Part shown: piece after piece, positions 9,703 to 17,398 of the stretch
Numbering within the stretch: the stretch's first letter is position 1
Layout of the letters: each line of letters starts with the position of its first letter
Source: Nodosilinea sp. FACHB-131
Lineage (GTDB): Bacteria; Cyanobacteriota; Cyanobacteriia; Phormidesmidales; Phormidesmidaceae
DNA: 64,000 nt
Direction: 5' to 3'
Assembly (NCBI RefSeq): GCF_014695395.1
Contig: NZ_JACJOF010000007.1
Location: 287,487-351,486, forward strand
The notes under the pieces: model-generated
Databases searched by the model: none
Told to the model about the DNA's origin: nothing
What the model saw: the letters and a program-made list of their open reading frames with translations, nothing else
Position numbers and translations under genes: made by a program

Positions 9703-10434
9703 ATGACCACAACCCCGCCCCCCAGTCCTGAGCCTAGCGATCAAGCCCGCGACACCTTCCAGGCGGTTACCCAGGTCATGCAGGCGGTTGTGACGGTGCT
9801 TGACAATGTCACCGCTAATACCGGCAATGCAGTGGTGGAAAGGTTTCAGCCCTTTTTTGAGCCGGTAACCGCTACGGTTGGCAGCGTGGTTGGCCCTATT
9901 GCCGATTGGCCGTTTATTCACTTTGCCACTGCTCTACCGGGCATGCGGTGGCTGTTGGCGGCCCTAGGTCAGGTGAATGTAGAAGCAGTGCGATCGCAGG
10001 TGGCCGAGCTCCGTCAGCAATATCCCCAAGAGAGCAAGCGCGCCCTGGCCCAGCGGGTCATGGCCGAAACCGCTCTTAAGGCAGCGGGCATTGGTCTGGC
10101 TACCAACTTTGCCCCCCCGGTGGCCCTGGCGCTGACCCTGGTAGATATTGGTGCGATCGCCGCCCTCCAAGCCAACATGATCTACCGCATCGCCACCATC
10201 TATGGCTACTCGCCCACTGACCACGATCGTCGCGGCGAGGTGCTGGCTATTTGGCTACTGTCCTCCACCACCGCTGGCATGGTCAAATCGGGGTTGAGTA
10301 TAGCCGAGCTCATCCCTGGCCTCGGTGCGGTATTGGGCATTGCCTCCGATGCGTCGCTGATCTACAGCGTCGGCTACTTTGCCTGCCGTTACTACGAAAC
10401 TAAGCGATCGGCTCCTACAGAGATCTTGGTGTAA
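9703..10434 (+). CDS. Membrane-associated protein, EcsC/DUF697-like
   Basis: 243 residues. The C-terminal half (TALKAAGIGLATNFAPPVALALTL through ALQANMIYRIATIYGY and GLGAVLGIASDASLIYSVGYFACRYYE) is Gly/Ala-rich with several hydrophobic helices, resembling DUF697 or EcsC-type proteins that associate with membranes. The N-terminal 80 residues are less conserved-looking. Function unknown; the family call is by overall pattern and could be wrong. It ends in a convergent spacer holding an inverted repeat. Confidence 0.55.
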   Translation: MTTTPPPSPEPSDQARDTFQAVTQVMQAVVTVLDNVTANTGNAVVERFQPFFEPVTATVGSVVGPIADWPFIHFATALPGMRWLLAALGQVNVEAVRSQVAELRQQYPQESKRALAQRVMAETALKAAGIGLATNFAPPVALALTLVDIGAIAALQANMIYRIATIYGYSPTDHDRRGEVLAIWLLSSTTAGMVKSGLSIAELIPGLGAVLGIASDASLIYSVGYFACRYYETKRSAPTEILV

Positions 10435-10470
10435 GTGAAGGTTTAAGGTGCAGGCAGGGTTCAAGGTACA

Positions 10471-10516
10471 GGGTGCAAGGTGTAGGGCTGTACCTTGTGC
10501 CTTGCACCTTGCACCC
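10471..10516. repeat. Palindromic GTGCAAGGT-type repeat, copy 1
   Basis: GGGTGCAAGGTG at 10471-10482 is perfectly inverted at 10505-10516 around a 22-base loop that itself holds CCTTG-type units. Degenerate AAGGTGCAGG and TCAAGGTACAGG units lie just upstream (10445-10470). It sits between two convergent genes and shares the core GGGTGCAAGGTGT with the element at 26651, so it belongs to a repeat family and may act as a bidirectional terminator. Confidence 0.8.
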
Positions 10517-10536
10517 AAAACCTTTCCCCTTTTCCC

Positions 10537-11013
10537 TCAAACCAGCAGCTCAAACAACCCGTCATCAATTTCATAGCCCAGCATTTGGGTCATAAACTTC
10601 AGCCGGGTGTATTGGGTAATGCCCTGCCCCTTGAGCCAGGCAGCGATGACAAAAATCTTCGCCATCATAAAAATTTCTAGCCCCTCTGGGTTGTAGCGAA
10701 TGCCCTCGGTAGGGCTGAATTGGTGGGGCACCAGCATCGCGGCGTAACGTCCTAGCTCGCCTGCCTCCCAGTCTAAAACCAGGGGCAACCAGGGGTAATA
10801 GGTATCTAAGCGAATAAACCACAGCCTAACCTCCGGCAGCTCTGACAGCTCGCGGGGGTCAGTGGGGTCACGGCTGATATCAACAACGAACCGCAGCCCA
10901 AGCTCGCCGTTGAGCACCTTACCTTCCGCCAGCAGCGGCTCGATTACCTCTTGGGCCGGGGTTAGGTCGAGAGTTTGCAGGTGAGATTCGTGCAGGGTAA
11001 TGGTGTGGGCCAT
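10537..11013 (-). CDS. crr6: CRR6-family NdhI maturation factor
   Basis: 158 residues from the ATG at 11013. CRR6 (DUF1817) is needed to assemble NdhI into the NDH-1 hydrophilic arm in plants and cyanobacteria. Family sequence includes LRFVVDISRDPTDPRELSELPEVRLWFIRLD, YPWLPLVLDWEAGELGRYAAMLVPHQFS and EGLEIFMMAKIF. An in-frame extension of 26 residues upstream is Arg-rich and unlike the family, so the internal start is chosen. Confidence 0.88.
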   Translation of the reverse strand: MAHTITLHESHLQTLDLTPAQEVIEPLLAEGKVLNGELGLRFVVDISRDPTDPRELSELPEVRLWFIRLDTYYPWLPLVLDWEAGELGRYAAMLVPHQFSPTEGIRYNPEGLEIFMMAKIFVIAAWLKGQGITQYTRLKFMTQMLGYEIDDGLFELLV

Positions 11014-11514
11014 GGGGCAGCCAAATCGCAATAACAGAAGTACTGCCCATTGTCGCAGAGGGTGGCTCGCTCTGCCCTGAGTTGGCCCCATCGTACAGGA
11101 CTACATCTAAGCGGACACTTTGGAGGAACGGCTGCGGGATTAACCCCTTTGGCGATGTCCCGTTGCCGATCGCATCTTAGCTATTGTCAAGACCTGTTGT
11201 TTTAGCCGCCAGACAGCGCCGTTGTGAGTTGTCTGGCATCTGTGTCATCAGAACCTGACAATGGGCAGTAGCCCGGTAAATTTACTATTCGCAGTCAAGA
11301 CTTGTTTTCGGTTTTACACCACTAGAAAAACGGGCTTGGAGGGCTTGGACAGACAGATTTGAACGGCCGATTGGATAGGTTGGCGGTCGGTTTTGTAACT
11401 AGAGTCACACAGTTGTCTCCAGAGAACTCCGACTTTCTGTCCGGAAACTTCACGCTTCATGAAAACTTGATGCCGCTACATTAGAACTTAATCGCTGGTC
11501 ATCTACCCAGAGTC
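11014..11514. other. Spacer with hairpin upstream of sigma factor
   Basis: About 500 bases between divergently transcribed crr6 and the sigma factor. The only structure seen is an 8-bp inverted repeat, GCCAGACA at 11208-11215 and TGTCTGGC at 11230-11237, with a 14-base loop and no T-run. No open frame with coding character was found; a long 5' leader or small RNA is possible but unsupported. Confidence 0.5.
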
Positions 11515-12144
11515 ATGCCGTCTCACCCCCCGTCAGAAACGCAGCAGTTTAACCATGATGTGCAGCTTCTGCTCAAACCCAATAACCCCCACGCTCGATC
11601 GCTCTTAGCCTTTATCAAGCGCACCATTCAGCAGTTTGGGCTGCAAGCTCACATTACCGAAATCGACATTTTTGTCGAAGCGTATCTGCGCGGCGTTCGC
11701 TACACTCAGCAAAACCAGGAGCACATTCGCCAGCCCAAGGCGTGGATGCGTCGCACGGCCTACAACATCATTCGCGAGTGCAAGCGCGATCGTCAGCGCT
11801 ATCTAGCGGTGGCGTTTGACGAACTGATGGAGCAAGAGGCCGCTGACGGCAGCGCAGCGGCTGTTGATGACGAGGCGATTGCTAACGCCATTGCCTCGGT
11901 GCTGCAAGCCCTAGCCGCTTTGTCGCCGGGCGATCGCAACCTGATTCAGTGGAAAGTGGTTGAAGGCCTAACCTGGCCCCAGGTGCAGACAAAGCTGGTG
12001 GCAGCTGGCGAAGAGTGGGTATCCCTAGCGTCGTTGCGTAAGCGCGGGCAGCGCGCCCTAGAACGGCTGCGCACCGCATACCACATTTGTGACGGTGACC
12101 CTGGTGCCTCTGATTTACCCGCTCCCCCCGATTTGATGCCGTAG
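11515..12144 (+). CDS. ECF-like sigma-70 family factor
   Basis: 209 residues. Region 2 is seen as IFVEAYLRGVRYTQQNQ and RQPKAWMRRTAYNIIRECKRDRQR; region 4 as ALAALSPGDRNLIQWKVVEGLTWPQVQTKL followed by SLASLRKRGQRALERLR, a helix-turn-helix. These match extracytoplasmic-function sigma factors, which redirect RNA polymerase to a small regulon. No anti-sigma factor lies beside it. The first 25 residues are polar and low-complexity. Confidence 0.75.
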   Translation: MPSHPPSETQQFNHDVQLLLKPNNPHARSLLAFIKRTIQQFGLQAHITEIDIFVEAYLRGVRYTQQNQEHIRQPKAWMRRTAYNIIRECKRDRQRYLAVAFDELMEQEAADGSAAAVDDEAIANAIASVLQALAALSPGDRNLIQWKVVEGLTWPQVQTKLVAAGEEWVSLASLRKRGQRALERLRTAYHICDGDPGASDLPAPPDLMP

Positions 12145-12389
12145 TGCCCAACGGACGGGTAGGGCCTCGCTAACCGGGATGAGGATCGGTAAAATGGCTG
12201 AAACTTCACCTCAGGGTAGGCCGTCAAAGAAATTTTTGGGGAAATACTAGATTCGGTCTGGAGAGTAGACTAATTGAAGCTCTCACAATGGATCCTTTAC
12301 AGGCGTGACAATAAACCACCCTCCAAGTTTGGTTGTTGGGGTGCACAGCAATGAATCGCCGTCTAAACTTGGTGAAACGTTGAATTTGC

Positions 12390-13322
12390 ATGGCCAACAT
12401 CGCTAGCCCTTCCGATGCCCTATTTACTGCTCAGCCTGGGGACCTGGCCCAGTCTGGAACCGCTTTCCCAGCGCAAGCCTTTAGGCTGACCTTTTGGGGA
12501 GTGCGCGGCAATATTCCTGCACCGGGGGCGGACACGGTGCGCTACGGCGGCAACACGGCTTGCGTTGAAGTGCAGGTGGGTGGTCAGCAGCTGATTTTTG
12601 ACGGTGGCACCGGCCTGCGGGTGCTGGGTCGCCACCTCATGGCTCAAGAGCAGCCCGTGGCCGCCCACCTCTTCTTTACCCATACCCAATGGGATCGCAT
12701 TCAGGGCTTTCCTTTCTTTGCTCCGGCTTTTGCCCCGGCGACTCGGCTTGATATCTACGGCGCTCAGGCCCTTAACGGGGCCTCCATCAAGCAGCGCCTC
12801 ACGGAACAAATGCTGCGGCCCAACTTCTTCAAACCGTTGCAAACCATGGCCGCCGCAATGACCTTTCACAACATTGCAGCGGGAGACGCGATCGCCCTGG
12901 GCGATGTCTTGGTAGAACCCTGGAGCCTGAACCGCCACACCAGCGCTTTGGGCTACCGAGTCAGCTGGGGCGATCGCGTGCTGGTCTATGCCACCGACAC
13001 CGACCCAACCCAAACCGGCGTTGATCCCAATCTCCTGATGTTGGCCAGCGGGGCCGACGTCTTAATTTTTGATGGCACCTATGCCGATGCGGCCTACTCA
13101 GACCCCAACGGTGCTGGCTTAGTTCCCTGGCACCTGGGGATTGAGGTGGCTCAGGCGAGCCAGGTTAAGCGCCTGGTGCTGTTTCACCACAACCCGTGCC
13201 ACAGCGACGATCAGCTCGACCAGATAGAGCGTCAGGTGCAGGCCAGTTTTGCCCAAGCCAGTTTAGCCCGCGAGGGCATGACCCTAGAGCTCGTTTCTGA
13301 ATCGGTGGAGTCACCGTCTTAG
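12390..13322 (+). CDS. Metallo-beta-lactamase-fold protein with altered metal motif
   Basis: 310 residues with the fold's landmarks: FWGVRGNIPAPGADTVRYGGNTACVEV, LIFDGGTGLRVLGRHL, YATDTDP and RLVLFHHNPCHSDDQL. These resemble the phosphodiesterase-like group whose usual motif is HTHWDHIQG. Here it reads H98-T-Q100-W-D102-R103, so two of the four usual ligands are replaced, and the later GHST-type His block reads LVPWHLG. Either the metal site is changed or the protein is a non-catalytic paralogue. Its stop overlaps the convergent neighbour's stop by 4 bases. Confidence 0.8.
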   Translation: MANIASPSDALFTAQPGDLAQSGTAFPAQAFRLTFWGVRGNIPAPGADTVRYGGNTACVEVQVGGQQLIFDGGTGLRVLGRHLMAQEQPVAAHLFFTHTQWDRIQGFPFFAPAFAPATRLDIYGAQALNGASIKQRLTEQMLRPNFFKPLQTMAAAMTFHNIAAGDAIALGDVLVEPWSLNRHTSALGYRVSWGDRVLVYATDTDPTQTGVDPNLLMLASGADVLIFDGTYADAAYSDPNGAGLVPWHLGIEVAQASQVKRLVLFHHNPCHSDDQLDQIERQVQASFAQASLAREGMTLELVSESVESPS

Positions 13323-13999
13323 GTCGGCTGAAGCAGGTCGCCTCGCACCCAGCCAGTGGTGCCTTCGTAGTTGACTTGATACCAGATAAAGCCGTCTTCT
13401 GGGTTTCCCCCCCGATCGAGGACATCGACTACGGCGCGACGGGGAGCTGTGCTCAGGATAGTGCTGCCCAGACGCGGGGCCGATCGCAGCCGAGCGGCTT
13501 CAGCAGATAGGACGAGCGCTGAGGTGCCGGGGGCAAAGTTGTTGCCGCGAAAGTTAGTGGCACCGGGGGGTACCCCGACCACCGGGTTAAAGCCTGGCTC
13601 TTTGAGCACAACGCTACCGTTGGCGGCCAGAATCTCTAGCTCGGTTTCGCCCACCACATTGATGCGGGCAAACCGCTGGGCCTCGCCTCCGGCTCTGTAG
13701 ACCGTCTGGTCACGAGTGCTGGCCACGAGCTGAGTGGGGGCAGCCCGCAGTTCTACCGCATCGGTAGCCTTGTTATAGAGATTCATCAATAGGCTCGTGC
13801 CGCTACGATAGACGCGCACCACCTTGGATTCAGTCTCAAACAGCAGCACCGTTTCGATGGTGCCTGCCTGGGCCAGCCGGGTTTCCGGTAGGGGTGATAG
13901 GGCTGCGGGCTGGGCTGAAGCAGCGGCCAGGGCAGGGGTAGCGGTCAGCAGCGCCAGCGGGGCTAGCGATAGGCAAGCGCGTTGAAAAACCCAATTCAT
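13319..13999 (-). CDS. Secreted SH3-domain protein with NLYNK module
   Basis: 226 residues from the ATG at 13999. A signal peptide ends at about residue 25 (ATPALA-AAS). Residues about 60-125 form a module (VVRVYRSG, NLYNKATDAVELRAAPTQ, YRAGGEAQRFARINVVGETELEIL) that is also present in the protein at 31008-32231. Residues about 160-226 are a bacterial SH3 domain (AARLRSAPRLGSTILST, GFIWYQVNYEGTTGWVRGDLL), which usually binds cell wall. A periplasmic or wall role is inferred. A longer frame begins at 14071 but places non-signal sequence before the signal peptide. Confidence 0.75.
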   Translation of the reverse strand: MNWVFQRACLSLAPLALLTATPALAAASAQPAALSPLPETRLAQAGTIETVLLFETESKVVRVYRSGTSLLMNLYNKATDAVELRAAPTQLVASTRDQTVYRAGGEAQRFARINVVGETELEILAANGSVVLKEPGFNPVVGVPPGATNFRGNNFAPGTSALVLSAEAARLRSAPRLGSTILSTAPRRAVVDVLDRGGNPEDGFIWYQVNYEGTTGWVRGDLLQPT

Positions 14000-14110
14000 G
14001 GAATCACCTGAAACGATAAAACAGGGGGCTAGAGCAGCACAAAACCGCTCGCAGAATCTAAGCGTAACCATACTGCAAAACGCTGATGCTAGGCGGTATA
14101 GGGGCGATCG

Positions 14111-15220
14111 CTACCGAGGAGAGGCAGTCGAAAGCGAGCTGTGTGATCGGGTAGGCGACCCACCAGCTTGGGGAGTATATAGGCGCAACCGCTGGGACGG
14201 CACCGTGATTTGAACTCGGCTGCCCACATTGATCGCGCTCGTCATGGGCAGCCGAGCGTAGAGTAGCTGCCCCGAGGGGGTTTGCAGACAATACTTATAC
14301 TCTCGGCCTAAAAACTGGCGATCGCGCACCACCACCACACCTTGGGCATCCTCCACCAAAGCCATATCTTCCTGGCGCACCATCAGGTCAGCCTGGGTGG
14401 CCTCAACGCCGGTGACTCCAAAGCAGCCCACCTCGGTCTGCCAGCCCTGGGGGCTGGGTTGGGCGGGCAAAAAGTTGGCCTGGGTGACAAATTCGGCGAC
14501 AAAACGCGAGGCGGGCTGGCCATAAACGGCCTCTGGCGTATCGATTTGCTCTAGCTGACCCTGGTGCATGACGGCAACGCGATCGGCCAGGGCGAGGGCT
14601 TCTTCCTGGTCGTGGGTGACGAAGACGCAGGACGCCCCCACCTGGCGCAAAATGTCGCGCACCTCCTGGCGCAGGTATAGACGCACCTGCACATCCAGGT
14701 TGCTGAAGGGTTCATCCAGCAAAATGATCGCGGGGCGCGGGGCCAGGGCACGGGCTAGGGCCACCCGCTGCTGCTGGCCGCCCGACAGCTCGTGGGGAAA
14801 GCGGTGGGTTAGGGTTTCTAACCCGACTAGGGCGATCGCCTCGGCGGTGCGCTGTTGAAGATCGGTGCTGGGCCGGCCTTTGCGATCGCGCCGCTGGAGA
14901 CCAAAGGCGACATTCTGCTCCACCGTTAGGTGGGGAAACAGGGCGTAGTCCTGAAACACGATGCCGACATCGCGGCGCTCGGGCGGTAGCCAGGTTGTGC
15001 CGCCCACGGGCTGACTGCCCAGGTAGAGGGTGCCCCCGTCTGGTTTTTCAAATCCTGCAACCAGCCGCAGCAAAGTAGTTTTGCCGCAGCCCGATGGCCC
15101 CAACAGCCCCAGGATCTCTCCCTGCCCTAGGCTGAGGCTGACCTGGTCTACTGCCGGGGCTAACTGGGGGCTGTAGCGTTTCGTAATGGCATCAAGGCGA
15201 AGAATAGGCGGTGGGGTCAT
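14111..15220 (-). CDS. ABC transporter ATPase, FbpC/FutC-like
   Basis: 369 residues. The nucleotide-binding domain shows Walker A GPSGCGKTT, the Q-loop FQDYALFP, signature LSGGQQQR, Walker B IILLDEPFSNLD and switch HVTHD-type FVTHDQEEAL. A C-terminal TOBE-like region (about 250-355) is present, as in ferric iron, sulfate and polyamine importers. The sequence is closest in feel to iron(III) importers (FbpC/FutC), but no permease or binding protein lies here, so the substrate is open. Confidence 0.85.
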   Translation of the reverse strand: MTPPPILRLDAITKRYSPQLAPAVDQVSLSLGQGEILGLLGPSGCGKTTLLRLVAGFEKPDGGTLYLGSQPVGGTTWLPPERRDVGIVFQDYALFPHLTVEQNVAFGLQRRDRKGRPSTDLQQRTAEAIALVGLETLTHRFPHELSGGQQQRVALARALAPRPAIILLDEPFSNLDVQVRLYLRQEVRDILRQVGASCVFVTHDQEEALALADRVAVMHQGQLEQIDTPEAVYGQPASRFVAEFVTQANFLPAQPSPQGWQTEVGCFGVTGVEATQADLMVRQEDMALVEDAQGVVVVRDRQFLGREYKYCLQTPSGQLLYARLPMTSAINVGSRVQITVPSQRLRLYTPQAGGSPTRSHSSLSTASPR

Positions 15221-15390
15221 AGCCTGGGTTGATAGCGCAGCGATCGCAGGGCTGCTTGCAGCGCGGGAATTGAAAATACTCTGGGTTTAATATACCGCCC
15301 GATGGGCGATCGCCCGGTCTACTGCAGCTCGGTACACAGGCTGCTGCACTTAGTAGCGCTATCTCACACCAGCTCAGCACTAGCGATCGC

Positions 15391-15963
15391 TTAACCCATT
15401 TGCAGCGCAGTGGCAATGGTCCAACCATCGACCAGCAGCAGCAGGAGGGTAAACCCCAGCAGAATGAAGTACATCCAGGGCTGGGCCAGGGGCTTAATAT
15501 CCTGGGTATCGAGATCGGTGTAGGTCTCAACCAGGCCCAATAACCGGGCAAAACCCGCCACCCGCATAGGCAGTAGGTAAGCCTGCTGGTCAGCCCCAAT
15601 AAAATAGTACACAATGCCCCCCTGCCCAGTTGAGCGAGGCTTTAAAGCTTGGGCCTCACGCCAGGGCAGTTGCCACCCGCCGCGAAACAGCCAGCGAATC
15701 CACATCGGGTAGGCCACGCGAATGCTGTCACTATCCACCTCGACCCGCTGACCCAGCGCGCCGTAAATTCCCAAACCGCCCAGCCCAATACCAACTGCTA
15801 ATACCATAGGTGACACCGCCGCGTCGGTAGCCTCAGCCAAAAACGGCAGCGGTCCCATCAGCGCCAGGTAGAGCAGCAGTAGCGTGAGGCGAATTAGCGG
15901 CGAAATGTGAAAGACCTGGGGGGCTGTGGAGGCTACGGTAGCTGAAGGTGAAGACTGAACCAT
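15391..15963 (-). CDS. Hypothetical membrane protein, PH-like
   Basis: 190 residues. Two hydrophobic segments at the N-terminus (LIRLTLLLLYLALMGPLPFL; MVLAVGIGLGGLGIYGAL), a soluble middle (EVDSDSIRVAYPMWIRWLFRGGWQLPWREAQAL) like a bacterial PH domain, and a C-terminal membrane segment (MYFILLGFTLLLLLVDGW). Function unknown. It is upstream of, and on the same strand as, the ABC ATPase, 170 bases away. Confidence 0.65.
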   Translation of the reverse strand: MVQSSPSATVASTAPQVFHISPLIRLTLLLLYLALMGPLPFLAEATDAAVSPMVLAVGIGLGGLGIYGALGQRVEVDSDSIRVAYPMWIRWLFRGGWQLPWREAQALKPRSTGQGGIVYYFIGADQQAYLLPMRVAGFARLLGLVETYTDLDTQDIKPLAQPWMYFILLGFTLLLLLVDGWTIATALQMG

Positions 15964-16040
15964 ACCAATCCAAAACCTGCTCTAGGGATCCAAATCCTTG
16001 CGGCCAGCGCTGAACTGGCTAGACACTCGGGTTTCCCCCT

Positions 16041-16478
16041 TTAAGGTAGATACTTTTGCACCACCTGCCAACCGGATAGCCCAGCCGCCGCCAACGCTAC
16101 CCCGAGGGCACTATTGAGGGTGACATGGAGCGATCGCGCCCAGGGCCGCTCTACGGAAATACGACTAGCGCTCCAGGCCGAAGCTAGCACCAGCCCTACC
16201 ACCGTCAACCCAAACAGCAGGTGGACCGAGTGGCCTAACCGGCCATATTCTCCTAGGGTGCCAATCACCCCGATGGCGAGCAGCACCAAGACTAAGCTGA
16301 CTGCCCCTGTACCCAAAACAATGTGTAGCGGTCGCAGCCAGGACGAGCGCTCTTGTTCGTTAGATCGGGTGTAAAACAACACCCCACCCGTAACGGCCAG
16401 CAAGAAATAAGCCGTCAGCGTCAGCCCCATTGACCAGGCGGCAATCCGCCACAGCCATAAAAACGAAGGTAAATTCAT
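16041..16478 (-). CDS. DUF4079-type four-helix membrane protein
   Basis: 145 residues with four membrane segments. Histidines at helix ends (LRPLHIVLG, LGHSVHLLFG, SLHVTLN) are suggestive of a haem-binding or cytochrome b561-like arrangement, as seen in DUF4079. The family is cyanobacterial and uncharacterised. About 80 bases separate it from the next gene on the same strand. Confidence 0.65.
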   Translation of the reverse strand: MNLPSFLWLWRIAAWSMGLTLTAYFLLAVTGGVLFYTRSNEQERSSWLRPLHIVLGTGAVSLVLVLLAIGVIGTLGEYGRLGHSVHLLFGLTVVGLVLASAWSASRISVERPWARSLHVTLNSALGVALAAAGLSGWQVVQKYLP

Positions 16479-16621
16479 GGCTTTTCCCCAAATGTCACCA
16501 TCAGCTGTGCCCTGGTGGCATAAGGAAGATCGAACCTCTACCCTCAGCCCGCTATGAAGCTACTGCTAAAACGCGATCGCTATAGTCAGGGCTCAGCGCA
16601 CCACGCCTTTAGTCTACCGAA

Positions 16622-16987
16622 CTAGCTGGCGGGTGAAATGGCTACTGCGGTTGCAGGTTCATCTAGAGGGGCTGCTAATCGACTCGCCTCAAGCTCATCA
16701 CCTGAGGCGGTCTCAAAACCCGCGGGTTCTGGAGCATCGATCTGCAACCGCTCGCAAGGGATGCTGTCGGACAAAATGGCGCTGGCCATCATGCCCGTAT
16801 GAATCTCTAGGAGAGCCTTGGGAACAGTTTCAAAAAGCAGCCGTTGCCCCGGAAACACAACCCGCTCGAAGTACCAATCGGGCACGTTGGTTATGCGAGC
16901 AACCTGAATTTTACTGGTGGCATTGACATAGCAGCAGAGCACCTGGCTCTGGCTATCGGAGGGGAGGGGATCAAGGATTTGTGCCAT
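16622..16987 (-). CDS. DUF1830 family protein
   Basis: 121 residues from the ATG at 16987. The core VLCCYVNATSKIQVARITNVPDWYFERVVFPGQRLLFE matches DUF1830, a small cyanobacterial family of unknown role. After about residue 75 the sequence becomes Ala/Pro/Glu-rich and looks disordered, so this copy has a longer tail than the core domain needs. An 8-residue upstream extension in frame is less likely. Confidence 0.82.
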   Translation of the reverse strand: MAQILDPLPSDSQSQVLCCYVNATSKIQVARITNVPDWYFERVVFPGQRLLFETVPKALLEIHTGMMASAILSDSIPCERLQIDAPEPAGFETASGDELEASRLAAPLDEPATAVAISPAS

Positions 16988-17398
16988 TGATGCTTTACGG
17001 CAATATTGCAAGAATCACCCGCAAAGCCTAACACCTTGCGATCCCCGGCTGTTGTAAAGGCGACTACCAACGCCCTCAGCACCTTAACTATTCAAAATAA
17101 TTGAACACAGTGCTTTATATTTCGCAACTGCTGAGCTTCAGCCTAGGGCTACTGTTCGCCGCTAGTCCTTAACCCACACGCCAAAGCATTTTGGAGATCT
17201 GCCCCATAAAGCGTTGCGGAGAATCTTAACAGTGTTTTTATACCACGATTCTGTGACCTCAGATCGGCCTGATTTCGCCTGCTGGAGCCGCTGCCGCCGC
17301 TACCGGTCGAATCGCCCCGGCAAGTTCTCGGTTGGCTGAGGAGGAGATTTGTCAGCTTTCCCTATCCTGAGAAGAAGACGGTGTTATCGTGAAGATAT
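16988..17398. other. Divergent spacer DUF1830 / radical SAM
   Basis: About 410 bases between divergent genes. It should carry two promoters, but no box stood out. No coding character and no strong hairpin were seen. Confidence 0.5.

Noticed and set aside
14200..14225. tRNA T-loop-like sequence (GATTTGAACTCGG)
   Set aside because: Lies inside the ABC ATPase gene and no cloverleaf can be built around it.
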